NCBI GenBank assembly: GCA_017938695.1 | Contig: JAGBBA010000025.1 | Location: forward strand, 1 to 64,000 | Direction of reading: 5' to 3' | DNA from: Clostridia bacterium | GTDB taxonomy: Bacteria > Bacillota > Clostridia > Christensenellales > Aristaeellaceae | Length of the DNA: 64,000 bases | In this document: piece after piece, positions 8,848 to 17,145 of the stretch | Position numbering within the stretch: the first letter of the stretch is position 1 | Layout: every line of letters begins with the position of its first letter | Translations under genes and position numbers: made by a program | Notes under the pieces: model-generated | Database searches by the model: none | Told to the model about the DNA's origin: nothing | Seen by the model: only the letters and a program-made list of their open reading frames with translations

Positions 8848-9408
8848 GTGGGCAAGAAGCTATCGGAAATGACGCTGGAAGAACTGTGGCAGTTGTTTCC
8901 TATTTTTCTGACGGAGCACCGCGCCTGCTGGGCGGACTGGTATCAGCAGGAGGCTGCGGCCCTGCAGGCATCCGTGCCCCAGGCGAAGCGGATCAGCCAT
9001 ATCGGTAGCACCGCCATCGAGGGCATCTGGGCAAAGCCCATCATCGACATTCTGCTGGAGATGCCCCAAAGCTGCGATCTGGCTGGTTTGCAGGCATTGC
9101 TGGCGCAGCAGGGGTACATCTGCATGAGCCGCAGCGAGGGGCGGCTGTCCTTCAACAAGGGCTACACGGAAAACGGCTTTGCAGAAAGGGTGTTCCACCT
9201 GCATGTGCGGTATGCCGGGGATCACGATGAGTTGTATTTCCGGGATTATCTCCGGGAGGAACCTGCGGCGGCTAAGGCCTACGAACAGCTGAAGCTTTCC
9301 TTGTGGAAGGAATACGAGCACGACCGGGACGGCTATACCAATGCCAAGGCTGATCTTGTGCGGCAGATGACGGCGGCAGCCAGGGAAAAATACGGAAAAC
9401 GGTACTAA
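8848..9408 (+). CDS. GrpB family protein (predicted nucleotidyltransferase fold)
   Basis: This 186-residue protein starts at GTG 8848 with GGAGG 6-7 nt upstream. The GrpB signature IGSTAIEG...KPIIDI is at residues about 52-69, with the paired acidic residue expected of a nucleotidyltransferase-fold active site. Family members are widespread in Gram-positive bacteria, often as fusions to dephospho-CoA kinase. Their reaction is not established. It lies 15 nt after the lyase-like gene and is probably cotranscribed, although a shared function is not obvious. Confidence 0.9.
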   Translation: MGKKLSEMTLEELWQLFPIFLTEHRACWADWYQQEAAALQASVPQAKRISHIGSTAIEGIWAKPIIDILLEMPQSCDLAGLQALLAQQGYICMSRSEGRLSFNKGYTENGFAERVFHLHVRYAGDHDELYFRDYLREEPAAAKAYEQLKLSLWKEYEHDRDGYTNAKADLVRQMTAAAREKYGKRY

Positions 9409-9444
9409 AAAATCCCCCAGGAGCGGCGTGCGTCCCGGGGGATT
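9405..9444 (-). terminator. Terminator of the glucuronoyl-esterase-like gene
   Basis: AATCCCCC/GGGGGATT arms; on the minus strand the hairpin is followed by a run of six T residues that overlaps the stop region of the convergent GrpB gene. Confidence 0.8.
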
Positions 9445-9458
9445 GCTTTATCAACTGG

Positions 9459-10778
9459 TTATTTGTCCAGGTAGGGCGCGAAGTACTCGTGCAGCACGTC
9501 GCGGTTATGCTCCAGGAAGAGATTGCCCTTCATCTGGGTCAGGTCGCTGGGCACGTCGCCGGGGTCTTTGCCGTAAAGGTGCACGTCGCAGTAGTCCAGG
9601 ATGTACTGCATATCTTCCGGCAGGATGGCGTGGCCGTTCAGGTGGATGAGCATGTTGTTCTGATCGGGGCAGCCCAGCAAATCCCACACCGGCTGGGAGG
9701 CAATGTAGGCCAGGCACTGGCCCTCGGTGTTGTTCCAGCCCTCGGATTCGATGCCGGTGACGATGATCATGTGGCGGTCGGGCGCGGCGGCCAGGGCGCA
9801 GAGCATGTGCTGATCCACCGGCAGGGCTTTCACCGAAGGGATGTGGGCGAAATTGCCGCAGAACCAATAGCCCTCGCCGCCCTGCAGGTTGCCGAAGGGC
9901 TCGTTGCGGGATTCATTCACCCAGGCTGCGCTGCCGCCCAGGGAGGTCAGGTCATAGGTCTTGCCGGAGTTGGTGGTGCGGTACACCGCCACGCCGCCTG
10001 CGCCGGAGCAGGAGGGGATCACCACGCGGATGCGCTGGTCATAGGCACCGGCCACCGCCGCGCCCTTGCCAAAGCGGGACACGCCGCCCACCAGGGACAT
10101 GGCCGGGTCGATGTTCAGCTCTGCGCCTGCACCGGCCTCCATGGCGTCGATGATCTTGCTCACGCCCCAGGCCCAGGCCAGCAGGGTGCCGCGCTGCTCC
10201 TCGTGCTTCACCTTGTTGTAGGGGTACAGCTTGTAGAACGCGCCGAAATAGGTGGCGTTGTCCTTGGCCACCTGGGCGGTATCGTAATTGATGCCGGCGT
10301 AGCCGCGGCTGGCGGCATAGGCGCAGTTGTAGGATACCTCGGTGACCCACTCCTTGGTGAACCAGTTCTGATAATGCCAGGGGGTGTATTCCACATAGAA
10401 GGGATAGCCAGCCTCCGGCGCGGGGGTATCCGGCAGGGTCACCAGCACGGAGAAGGTGGCAGACTTGTCGCCTACGGCCACGCTGATGGTCAAAAGCTTG
10501 CTTCCGGTGACGGGCTCATCCTCGATGGCGTAGGTGAGGGTCTCCTGGGCCTTGTCGGGCATGTAGCCATACATGTAGTAGGCATACAGCTCCATCAGCT
10601 CTTCACGGCGGCGGGCCCAGTCTTCCGGGGTGATAACAGGGTCGCCGTTCTGAAAGCGCATCAGTTCGGGAAAACCTTCGGTTTCAGGCAGCTCCCGGGG
10701 CGGGGTGAGGGCCTCTTCGTCCAGGGCAGCCGGGGCCAGGGAGAAGATCAGCAATAGCAACAGCGACCACTTCAGCAT
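9459..10778 (-). CDS. Secreted glucuronoyl-esterase-like protein (CE15 type)
   Basis: This 439-residue protein starts at the ATG ending at 10778. AAAGG is 9 nt upstream, whereas the ATG at 10787 abuts that site. A signal peptide (residues 1-20, LLLLLIFSLAPAA) precedes the mature protein. The nucleophile elbow GVSRFGKGA (Ser 234) corresponds to the GCSRxGKGA motif of CE15 glucuronoyl esterases, with Val in place of the usual Cys. A conserved histidine lies in HLNGHAIL near the C-terminus. CE15 enzymes cleave ester bonds between glucuronic acid side chains of xylan and lignin alcohols outside the cell. This fits the plant-polysaccharide theme of the window. It is divergent from the aldo/keto reductase. 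Confidence 0.88.
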   Translation of the reverse strand: MLKWSLLLLLIFSLAPAALDEEALTPPRELPETEGFPELMRFQNGDPVITPEDWARRREELMELYAYYMYGYMPDKAQETLTYAIEDEPVTGSKLLTISVAVGDKSATFSVLVTLPDTPAPEAGYPFYVEYTPWHYQNWFTKEWVTEVSYNCAYAASRGYAGINYDTAQVAKDNATYFGAFYKLYPYNKVKHEEQRGTLLAWAWGVSKIIDAMEAGAGAELNIDPAMSLVGGVSRFGKGAAVAGAYDQRIRVVIPSCSGAGGVAVYRTTNSGKTYDLTSLGGSAAWVNESRNEPFGNLQGGEGYWFCGNFAHIPSVKALPVDQHMLCALAAAPDRHMIIVTGIESEGWNNTEGQCLAYIASQPVWDLLGCPDQNNMLIHLNGHAILPEDMQYILDYCDVHLYGKDPGDVPSDLTQMKGNLFLEHNRDVLHEYFAPYLDK

Positions 10779-10871
10779 GGCAGACATCCTTTCTATACAA
10801 ACGATCATTGTTGATACTGAGTATAGCACATTTTGCCCCCTGGCAGAAGGGATAATGTCGCATATATTTTG

Positions 10872-10885
10872 GTTGCGTGCGCAAC
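10872..10885. promoter_or_regulatory. 14-bp perfect palindrome between divergent genes
   Basis: GTTGCGTGCGCAAC reads as GTTGCG-TG-CGCAAC with symmetric arms. It lies midway between the esterase-like and aldo/keto reductase genes and upstream of both predicted promoters, so it may be an operator. Confidence 0.4.
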
Positions 10886-10902
10886 AAAATTGCCGGGAAC
10901 GG

Positions 10903-10931
10903 TTGTTTCCTGCCGGAGAATATGGTAAGAT
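10903..10931 (+). promoter_or_regulatory. Sigma-A-type promoter of the aldo/keto reductase
   Basis: TTGTTT (10903-10908), a 17-nt spacer and TAAGAT (10926-10931). Confidence 0.65.
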
Positions 10932-10970
10932 AAGGAAAACAATGATTGATATGCAAAAGGAGGAATCCCC

Positions 10971-12104
10971 ATGCAATACCGTCCCTTTGGCAAGACTGGC
11001 GTGAACATTTCCACCCTGGGCTTTGGCTGCATGCGCCTGCCGGAGATCCAGCAGGAGGACGGCAGCTTTGTGGTCGATCAGGAGAAGACCGACGAAATGC
11101 TGCGCCGCGCCTACGACCTGGGCGTGAACTATTTCGACACCGCGCTGTTCTATTGCCACAGCAACAGCGAGATCGCCGTGGGCAAGGCCCTCAAGCCCAT
11201 CCGCGACAAGGTGTACATTTCCACCAAGTGCCCCCTGGAGCGGGTGAAGGAGCCTGCGGACTTCCGCAAGACACTGGAGGAAAGCCTGCGCAAGCTGGAT
11301 ACGGACTATGTGGACTTCTACCACTTCTGGGGCATCAACCAGAAGGCTTTCGATGAGAAGATCGTGCCCATGGGGCTGATCGAAGAAGCCAAGAAGCTGA
11401 AGGAAGAAGGCCTGATCCGCCATATTTCCTTCTCCTTCCACGATAAGCCCGAGGCACTGAAGCACATCATCGACAACGCACCGGAAATGGAGACCGTGCT
11501 CCTGCAGTACAACCTGTTGGACCGCGCCAACGAAGAGATGATCCAGTACGCTGCCGCCAAGGGCGTGGGCGTGGTGGTGATGGGCCCCGTGGGCGGCGGC
11601 CGCCTGGCTGCCCCCACTGAGCTGGTGAAGAAGCTGGGCAGCGAAGGCCTGAACACCTACGAGCTGGCCCTGCGCTTCGTGCTGGGCAATCCCGGCGTGT
11701 GCTGCGCCCTGAGCGGCATGCAGACCATCGACATGGTGGAAAAGAACGCCGTGGTGGCCTCGCTGGAAACGCCCATGACCGAAAAGGAATGGCGCGAGGT
11801 GGGCGAAAACCTGGAGAAGCTGCAGAAGTTCTCCGAGCTGTACTGCACCGGCTGCGCCTACTGCCAGCCCTGCCCCAAGGGCATCAACATCCCGAAGATC
11901 TTCCAGGCCTACACCTATCTGAATGTATACGGCCTGAAGGATCTGGCGAAGAACACCTACCAGGGCTACCTCAAAGATGAAAAGAACCCCGGCGTGACCT
12001 CCGACGCCTGCGTGAATTGCGGCTTCTGCGAGCGTAAGTGCCCCCAGCACCTGAAGGTGCGGGAGCTGCTCAAGAAGGTGGAGGGCGTTCTGGGAAGCCT
12101 GTAA
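10971..12104 (+). CDS. Aldo/keto reductase with C-terminal [4Fe-4S] ferredoxin-type domain
   Basis: This 377-residue protein starts at ATG 10971 with AAAGGAGGA upstream. Residues about 1-275 form the aldo/keto reductase barrel (GFGCMRLP, NYFDTALFY, LRKLDTDYVDFYHFW). The tail has two cysteine clusters, CTGCAYCQPCPKG (about 290-302) and CVNCGFCERKCPQ (about 345-357), which are expected to bind [4Fe-4S] clusters. Such fused reductases are typical of anaerobes and probably exchange electrons between NAD(P)H, ferredoxin and a carbonyl substrate. The natural substrate is unknown. It is monocistronic with its own promoter and terminator. Confidence 0.93.
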   Translation: MQYRPFGKTGVNISTLGFGCMRLPEIQQEDGSFVVDQEKTDEMLRRAYDLGVNYFDTALFYCHSNSEIAVGKALKPIRDKVYISTKCPLERVKEPADFRKTLEESLRKLDTDYVDFYHFWGINQKAFDEKIVPMGLIEEAKKLKEEGLIRHISFSFHDKPEALKHIIDNAPEMETVLLQYNLLDRANEEMIQYAAAKGVGVVVMGPVGGGRLAAPTELVKKLGSEGLNTYELALRFVLGNPGVCCALSGMQTIDMVEKNAVVASLETPMTEKEWREVGENLEKLQKFSELYCTGCAYCQPCPKGINIPKIFQAYTYLNVYGLKDLAKNTYQGYLKDEKNPGVTSDACVNCGFCERKCPQHLKVRELLKKVEGVLGSL

Positions 12105-12121
12105 CCCCTGCCTGTGCAAAA

Positions 12122-12152
12122 GCATCCGTCCCGTATCGGGGCGGATGTTTTT
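12122..12152 (+). terminator. Terminator of the aldo/keto reductase
   Basis: CATCCGTCCCG and CGGGGCGGATG arms with a short loop, followed by TTTTT. Confidence 0.9.
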
Positions 12153-12173
12153 ACATGTGCCGACACAAAAAGA

Positions 12174-12202
12174 TTGGAAAGTTGCGGCATATGCGGTATA
12201 AT
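12174..12202 (+). promoter_or_regulatory. Sigma-A promoter of the PPOX-permease pair
   Basis: TTGGAA (12174-12179), a 17-nt spacer and a consensus TATAAT (12197-12202). Confidence 0.75.
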
Positions 12203-12234
12203 CATGGTCGAGAAAAACAAAGGAAGTGTTGCCC

Positions 12235-12699
12235 GTGCGCCGCAACGACAGGGAACTGACCACCGAAGAAGAAATTTTGCAGGTGCTTGACCAGTGCGAT
12301 ACCATCCGCCTGGGCATGAAGGGGGAGGAGTACCCCTACATCGTGCCCCTGTCCTTTGGCTGGGAGCAGCATGAAAACGGCCGGGTGTACATCTATGTCC
12401 ACGGCGCGAAGGACGGCCTGCGGCACGAGCTGCTGAAGAAGGACTTCCGCGTGTGCGTGGAGGCGGACCGCTGCCTGCGCTTTGCTCAGATCGGTGATGA
12501 CTACACCTGCGTCTATGAGAGTGTGATCGGCTTTGGCCGGGCGGAATGCGTGCAGGGCGAGGAGGCCCTTCACGGCCTGAAGAAGATCATGGAGCACTGC
12601 GGCTTCGGCGAGGGGCATGTGCCGACCAGGGCTGCGGAATACACCAGCGTGTGGAAGATCACCATCAGCCAGATGACGGGAAAGAGGCGTACACTATGA
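12235..12699 (+). CDS. Pyridoxamine 5'-phosphate oxidase-related flavin-binding protein
   Basis: This 154-residue protein starts at GTG 12235, which gives the family's classic N-terminus (MRRNDREL). AAGGAAG lies 8 nt upstream; GTG 12226 and TTG 12229 overlap that site. The split-barrel FMN-binding fold is indicated by IVPLSFGWE, VYIYVHGAKDG and the ESVIGFGRAE strand. Relatives include NimA-type nitroreductases and heme- or flavin-binding detoxification proteins. The exact reaction is not known. The stop codon overlaps the start of the permease gene (ATGA), so the two are translationally coupled. Confidence 0.88.
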   Translation: MRRNDRELTTEEEILQVLDQCDTIRLGMKGEEYPYIVPLSFGWEQHENGRVYIYVHGAKDGLRHELLKKDFRVCVEADRCLRFAQIGDDYTCVYESVIGFGRAECVQGEEALHGLKKIMEHCGFGEGHVPTRAAEYTSVWKITISQMTGKRRTL

Positions 12700-13805
12700 G
12701 CAAACTCCTGGCGTTTTTCAAAAAAGAGATCGTGTTTACGGTGGCGCTTATTGCGGCACTGCTGTCCTTCCTGATGGTGCCGCCGGGGATGCACACCCTG
12801 CAGGGCATCGACACCACCACGCTGTTCATGCTCTTTGCGCTGATGACAGTGGTGGCCGGGCTGCGGGCCATCGGGTTGTTTGACAAGCTGGGCGCAGCCA
12901 TGACGGGGCGCATCAGCACCCTGCGGGGGCTGACGCTGGCATTGGTGATCGCCTGCTTCTTCCTGTCCATGGTGGCCACCAACGACGTGGCCCTGATCAC
13001 CCTGGTGCCCTTCACCCTGTTGCTGATGAAGGGTGCACCGGGCCGGGATGTGATTCTGGCGGTGGTGCTGGAGACCATCGCGGCCAACCTGGGCAGCATG
13101 GTGACGCCCATTGGCAATCCGCAGAACCTGTATCTGTATTCCAGCGGCCAATTGCAGCTGATGGACTTTCCGCGCCTCACCTGGCCCTATGCGCTTTTGA
13201 GCCTGGTGCTGCTGGCCCTGATGACGGGGCTCATCAGTCCGGCTAAGGTGGAGGGCCTGGCCGGTGAAACCAAGGCGATTCCCCGTAAGCAGGGCACGCT
13301 GTATGCGGTGCTGGCGGTGATTGCCCTGCTGGCGGTGGCGAAGGTCATCCCGGCCTGGGCAGCGGCTTTGTGCGTGCTGGCCGGTGTTGCCGTGCTGGAC
13401 CGGGGCATCCTCCGGCAGGTGGACTTTGTGCTGCTGGGGACGTTCGTGTGCTTCTTCGTGTTCGTGGCCAGCATCAAGGAATATGCGCCGGTGCGCACCT
13501 GGCTGGAGGGGCTGATGGCCCAGTCGCCCATGCTGGTTTCGCTGCTCACCAGCCAGGTGATCAGCAACGTACCGGCCTGCCTGCTGCTCTCGCCCTTCAC
13601 GGCGGATGTTCCGGCCCTGATGCTGGGCGTGAACCTGGGCGGCCTGGGCACGCTGGTGGCTTCCCTGGCTAGCCTGATCTCCTTCAAGCTCTACGGCGCG
13701 GCGGAGGGGGCGAAGAAGGGCTCCTTCATGCTGTGGTTCACGGGGCTGAATGCGGGCATGCTGGCGGTTTTGCTGGTGTTGGCCAAACTTCTGGGTGCAT
13801 TCTGA
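12696..13805 (+). CDS. SLC13/ArsB-type anion permease
   Basis: This 369-residue integral membrane protein has about ten predicted transmembrane helices. ATG 12696 overlaps the preceding stop by four bases. The family signature lies in the first half, where a helical hairpin carries TPIGNPQN (residues about 139-146); the second half contains SNVPACLLLSPF. These resemble the paired re-entrant loops of DASS/ArsB/NhaD transporters, which move dicarboxylates, sulfate, arsenite or Na+/H+. The substrate cannot be called. It is coupled to the PPOX-type protein, with no arsenate genes nearby, so arsenite export is only one option. Confidence 0.85.
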   Translation: MSKLLAFFKKEIVFTVALIAALLSFLMVPPGMHTLQGIDTTTLFMLFALMTVVAGLRAIGLFDKLGAAMTGRISTLRGLTLALVIACFFLSMVATNDVALITLVPFTLLLMKGAPGRDVILAVVLETIAANLGSMVTPIGNPQNLYLYSSGQLQLMDFPRLTWPYALLSLVLLALMTGLISPAKVEGLAGETKAIPRKQGTLYAVLAVIALLAVAKVIPAWAAALCVLAGVAVLDRGILRQVDFVLLGTFVCFFVFVASIKEYAPVRTWLEGLMAQSPMLVSLLTSQVISNVPACLLLSPFTADVPALMLGVNLGGLGTLVASLASLISFKLYGAAEGAKKGSFMLWFTGLNAGMLAVLLVLAKLLGAF

Positions 13806-13815
13806 CGGCCAGACT

Positions 13816-13837
13816 TGCAAAAAACTGTTCTTTTGCA
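13816..13837. promoter_or_regulatory. Inverted repeat upstream of the RpiR promoter
   Basis: TGCAAAA (13816-13822) and TTTTGCA (13831-13837) form perfect 7-bp arms. Further TGCAA half-sites follow at 13847 and overlap the -35 box. It could be an autoregulatory operator or a weak terminator of the permease gene. Confidence 0.35.
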
Positions 13838-13867
13838 GGATTAAAATGCAATTTTCTTCATGAAACC

Positions 13868-13896
13868 TTGCAAAATGAGGCATCATCCCTTATAAT
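13868..13896 (+). promoter_or_regulatory. Strong sigma-A promoter of the RpiR-BaiN unit
   Basis: TTGCAA (13868-13873), a 17-nt spacer and a consensus TATAAT (13891-13896). Confidence 0.8.
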
Positions 13897-13962
13897 GGGC
13901 TGGTGCCTGTTTTGATGGTGTTTCTTTCAATAATATGATTTGTGAGAAAAGATGGTGAAAGT

Positions 13963-14835
13963 ATGCAGGATATGCAGGATATGATCGACCGGCTGAATCA
14001 GTCCGGCAAGCGGCTGAGCAAGGGCCATCGGAAGATCGCGCAGTACATTGTGGAGCACTACGACAAGGCTGTGTTCATGACGGCCAGCCGCCTGGGCGAA
14101 AGCGTGGGCGTGAGCGAATCCACGGTGGTGCGCTTTGCCTCTGCCATGGGGTATGAGGGCTATCCGCAGCTGCAGCGTTCCCTGCAGGAATTGGTGAGCC
14201 ATCGCCTGACGGCCAATCAGCGGTTTGAGATGTCCACGGAGATCGACCCCCATGCCGCGCTGCCCTTCGTGCTCAAGAGCGACATGCAGAACCTGCGCGC
14301 CACCCTGGAGGGCATGGACAACCAGGCCTTCGAGGACGTGGTGCAGCACCTGCTTTCCGCCAAGGCCATCTATGTGATGGGCCTGCGCTCGGCGGCTCCG
14401 CTGGCGCAGTTCATGGGGTATTACCTCAACTACATTTTCGATGATGTGCACCTGGTTTCCAGCGGCGCGACGGACGTGTTTGAGGAGATTTCGAAGCTCA
14501 CCCAGGACGACGTGCTGGTGGGCATCAGCTTTCCGCGCTACTCCACCCGTACCCTGGAGGCCATGCGCTTTGCCAAGCGCTGCGGTGCCCAGGTGGTGGC
14601 CATCACCGACGGCCCCATGTCCCCCCTGCACGACATTGCCGATGTGACCCTCACCGCCCGGACGGACATGGCCTCCTTTGTGGATTCCCTGGCCGCGCCC
14701 CTCAGCGTGATCAACGCGCTCTTGGTGTCCCTGGGCCTGCACCGCAAGGAAGCCCTGACCGAGCATTTCCGCAAGCTGGAGACCATCTGGGATACCTACG
14801 AGGTCTATCTGGAGGAAGAGGGGCACCATGGGTAA
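13963..14835 (+). CDS. MurR/RpiR-family transcriptional regulator
   Basis: This 290-residue protein starts at ATG 13963. GTG 13942 is an in-frame alternative but has no ribosome binding site; the chosen start has only a weak one. Residues about 1-77 form the RpiR helix-turn-helix (LSKGHRKIAQYIVEHY, SVGVSESTVVRFASAMGYEGYPQLQ). Residues about 115-250 form a SIS sugar-phosphate-binding domain (AIYVMGLRSAAPLA, VGISFPRYSTRTLEA). Such proteins sense phosphosugars and repress sugar catabolic genes. No sugar gene is adjacent, so the regulon is probably elsewhere. It overlaps the next gene by 8 nt. Confidence 0.93.
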   Translation: MQDMQDMIDRLNQSGKRLSKGHRKIAQYIVEHYDKAVFMTASRLGESVGVSESTVVRFASAMGYEGYPQLQRSLQELVSHRLTANQRFEMSTEIDPHAALPFVLKSDMQNLRATLEGMDNQAFEDVVQHLLSAKAIYVMGLRSAAPLAQFMGYYLNYIFDDVHLVSSGATDVFEEISKLTQDDVLVGISFPRYSTRTLEAMRFAKRCGAQVVAITDGPMSPLHDIADVTLTARTDMASFVDSLAAPLSVINALLVSLGLHRKEALTEHFRKLETIWDTYEVYLEEEGHHG

Positions 14836-16060
14836 GATCATTGTGATCGGCGGCGGCGCAGGCGGCATGATGGCGGCCATCTATGCAGCCAGGGCTGGTG
14901 CCGATGTGACCCTGCTGGAGCGCAACGAAAAACTGGGCAAGAAGATCTACATCACCGGCAAGGGCCGCTGCAATGTGACCAACGACTGCACCCAGGATGA
15001 ATTCATGCGCGAGGTGCCGCGGAACCCCCGGTTCCTGTACAGCGCGCTGAGCTCCTTCTCCCCTCAGGACATGATGACTCTCCTGGAGGATGCCGGCTGC
15101 CCGGTGGTGGTGCAGCGGGGCAGGCGGGTGTTCCCGGCCACGGAAAAGGCCAGCGACGTGAACCGCACCCTGGCACGGCTGCTCCAGCAGCTGGGGGTGA
15201 AGGTGCTCCTGAACTGCCGGGTGAAGGGCATCCATGCCGTGGACGGCCGTGCCGCAGGGGTGACCCTGCAGGACGGCACCATGATGCCTGCAGATGCGGT
15301 GATCCTGGCCACCGGCGGCAAGAGCTACCCCATGACCGGCTCCACCGGCGACGGTTACGCCATGGCGGAAGGCGTGGGCCATAGCATCCAGCCGCTGAAG
15401 GCTGCGCTGAGTGCCATCGAAACCAAGGAAAGCTGGCCCTGCGAATTGCAGGGGCTTTCCCTGCGCAACGTAACCCTGACGCTGAAAAAGGGCAAGAAGA
15501 CTCTGTATACCGAGCTGGGCGAGATGCTTTTCACCCACTTCGGCATTTCCGGCCCGCTGACGCTGACCATGAGCTGCCACCTGCCGGATGACCTGGCCGA
15601 GGCCAGCGTGACTCTGAACCTGAAGCCCGGTCTGGATGCCCAGCAGCTGGATGCCCGGCTGCAGCGCGACTTTGAGGCCCAGAGCCGCAAGCAGCTGCGC
15701 AATGTGATGCCCGGACTATTGCCCGGCAGGCTGGCGGAGATCTTCCCCGGGCTGTGCGGTATCGACAGCAGCAAGCAGTGCTGCCAGATCACCAGGCAGG
15801 AGCGCGAGACCCTCTGCACCATGATGCAGGCCCTGCCCATCACCCTGAGCCGCCTGGCACCGCTGGATGAGGCCATCGTGACCCGTGGCGGTGTGACGGT
15901 GAAGGAAATCAACCCTGCCACCATGGAAAGCAAGCTGCTGCCGGGCCTGTATTTCGCTGGCGAAGTGATGGATGTGGATGCCCACACCGGCGGCTATAAC
16001 CTGCAGGTGGCCTGGTCCACCGGCGCGCTGGCCGGACAGTCGGCAGCGGAACAGATGTAA
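14828..16060 (+). CDS. HI0933/BaiN-like FAD-dependent oxidoreductase
   Basis: This 410-residue protein starts at ATG 14828, inside the end of the RpiR gene. The N-terminal dinucleotide-binding motif GGGAGG (about 8-13) and the ERNEKLGKKIYITGKGRCN segment are diagnostic of the HI0933 flavoprotein family, as is the C-terminal GEVMDVDAHTGGYNLQ. Some members (BaiN) reduce steroid intermediates in bile-acid dehydroxylation, but most are uncharacterised housekeeping flavoproteins in Firmicutes. The length is normal. No bai-type genes are nearby, so a bile-acid role is not supported by context. Confidence 0.93.
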   Translation: MGKIIVIGGGAGGMMAAIYAARAGADVTLLERNEKLGKKIYITGKGRCNVTNDCTQDEFMREVPRNPRFLYSALSSFSPQDMMTLLEDAGCPVVVQRGRRVFPATEKASDVNRTLARLLQQLGVKVLLNCRVKGIHAVDGRAAGVTLQDGTMMPADAVILATGGKSYPMTGSTGDGYAMAEGVGHSIQPLKAALSAIETKESWPCELQGLSLRNVTLTLKKGKKTLYTELGEMLFTHFGISGPLTLTMSCHLPDDLAEASVTLNLKPGLDAQQLDARLQRDFEAQSRKQLRNVMPGLLPGRLAEIFPGLCGIDSSKQCCQITRQERETLCTMMQALPITLSRLAPLDEAIVTRGGVTVKEINPATMESKLLPGLYFAGEVMDVDAHTGGYNLQVAWSTGALAGQSAAEQM

Positions 16061-16092
16061 TATTGCCTCGATGGAGGCTTATGGGAGTAACT

Positions 16093-17094
16093 ATGCAATA
16101 TATCATTATTGACCTGGAATGGAACCAGCCGATGTCCTATGAAAGTGCTGTGTACAAGCAGGTGGGGGACAGGCTGATCTTTGAGATGATCCAAATCGGC
16201 GCGGTGAAGCTGGACGAGCAGCTGAACGTGGTGGACAGCATTTCCATCCCGATCCGCCCGGTGCACTATGTGAAGATCCATCCGCGCATCCGCCGGATGA
16301 CCCAGCTGGGCAATGAAGAGCTGGCCGATGCACTGACCTTCCTGCCGGCGATGGAGCAGTTCGTGGACTGGTGCGGCGAGGACTACACCCTGCTCACCTG
16401 GGGCTGCGACGACGTGAGCGTTCTGAAGCAGAACATGGATTTCTTCGAGTGCAAGGCGGTGCTGCCACCCCTGTGCGACATTCAGCGGCTGTTCAGCGAC
16501 GTGTACAAGTGCAAGGACCGCAAGGGCCTGAAGGCTGCCATGGAGATGATGGAGATCGAGCCCGACGAGGACCGCTTCTTCCACAATGCGCTGAACGACG
16601 CTTACTACACCGCGCTGGTGTTTGCCAAGATGCCCGATCCGGCGGCAGTTTTGAAGTATCCCCAGCAGCCCAAGCAGCTGATCCATGCCGATCACCACAG
16701 CCGCCGCAAGGAGAAGGGCGAAACCTTCGACAGCCTGGCGGACGCCCTGGCCAGCGAAATGGCGCAGCAGCCCCGCTGCCCCGTCTGCGGCAAGAAAACG
16801 CCCCTGGAGGATACCTACGTCAAGCAGTGTGCGGATAAGTACATCGGCCTGTCGAAGTGCCCCCACCACGGGCAACTGATGATCCGGCTGCGCTTCCGCC
16901 CCACCGACGACGGCAAGCGCATCATGAGCATGAACGTGGGCAAGGCCACCGCCATGAACCGGGCCTATGTGCACACCAAGAAGATCCAAGTGCAGGAAAA
17001 GGAAGCCCGCTACCTGGCCGAGCACGGCGTGCTGCCCGATCCTGAAAAGGAACTGATGGAGGCCGACCGCACCAGCATGCCCTTTGAAGATTGA
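16093..17094 (+). CDS. DEDDh-type 3'-5' exonuclease with C-terminal zinc-binding segment
   Basis: This 333-residue protein starts at ATG 16093, preceded at 5 nt by GGGAG; earlier in-frame starts are poorly placed. Residues about 1-190 form the exonuclease domain: Asp 7 and Glu 9 in IIIDLEWNQ, Asp in WGCDDVSVL, and HNALNDAYY near the end supply the DEDD set. A cysteine pair CPVC and a later CPHHG (residues about 233-260) suggest a zinc ribbon that is unusual for KapD/RNase T relatives. The nucleic-acid substrate is unknown. It lies 32 nt after the flavoprotein gene and may be cotranscribed. Confidence 0.87.
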   Translation: MQYIIIDLEWNQPMSYESAVYKQVGDRLIFEMIQIGAVKLDEQLNVVDSISIPIRPVHYVKIHPRIRRMTQLGNEELADALTFLPAMEQFVDWCGEDYTLLTWGCDDVSVLKQNMDFFECKAVLPPLCDIQRLFSDVYKCKDRKGLKAAMEMMEIEPDEDRFFHNALNDAYYTALVFAKMPDPAAVLKYPQQPKQLIHADHHSRRKEKGETFDSLADALASEMAQQPRCPVCGKKTPLEDTYVKQCADKYIGLSKCPHHGQLMIRLRFRPTDDGKRIMSMNVGKATAMNRAYVHTKKIQVQEKEARYLAEHGVLPDPEKELMEADRTSMPFED

Positions 17095-17145
17095 TTCACA
17101 TTCATTTCAATGAGGCGCAGTAGAATACAGCAAGGAGGGGATCCA

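Noticed and set aside
9459..12317. Minus-strand open frame of 952 codons
   Set aside because: Only the part up to 10778 is a real gene (the CE15-type esterase). The upstream part is antisense to the aldo/keto reductase and has shadow composition.
12696..13805. Arsenite efflux pump ArsB
   Set aside because: The fold fits, but no arsR, arsC or arsA genes are adjacent, so the substrate is left open.
14828..16060. Bile-acid dehydroxylation gene (baiN) assignment
   Set aside because: The HI0933 family is broad and no other bai genes are seen, so no specific symbol is justified.
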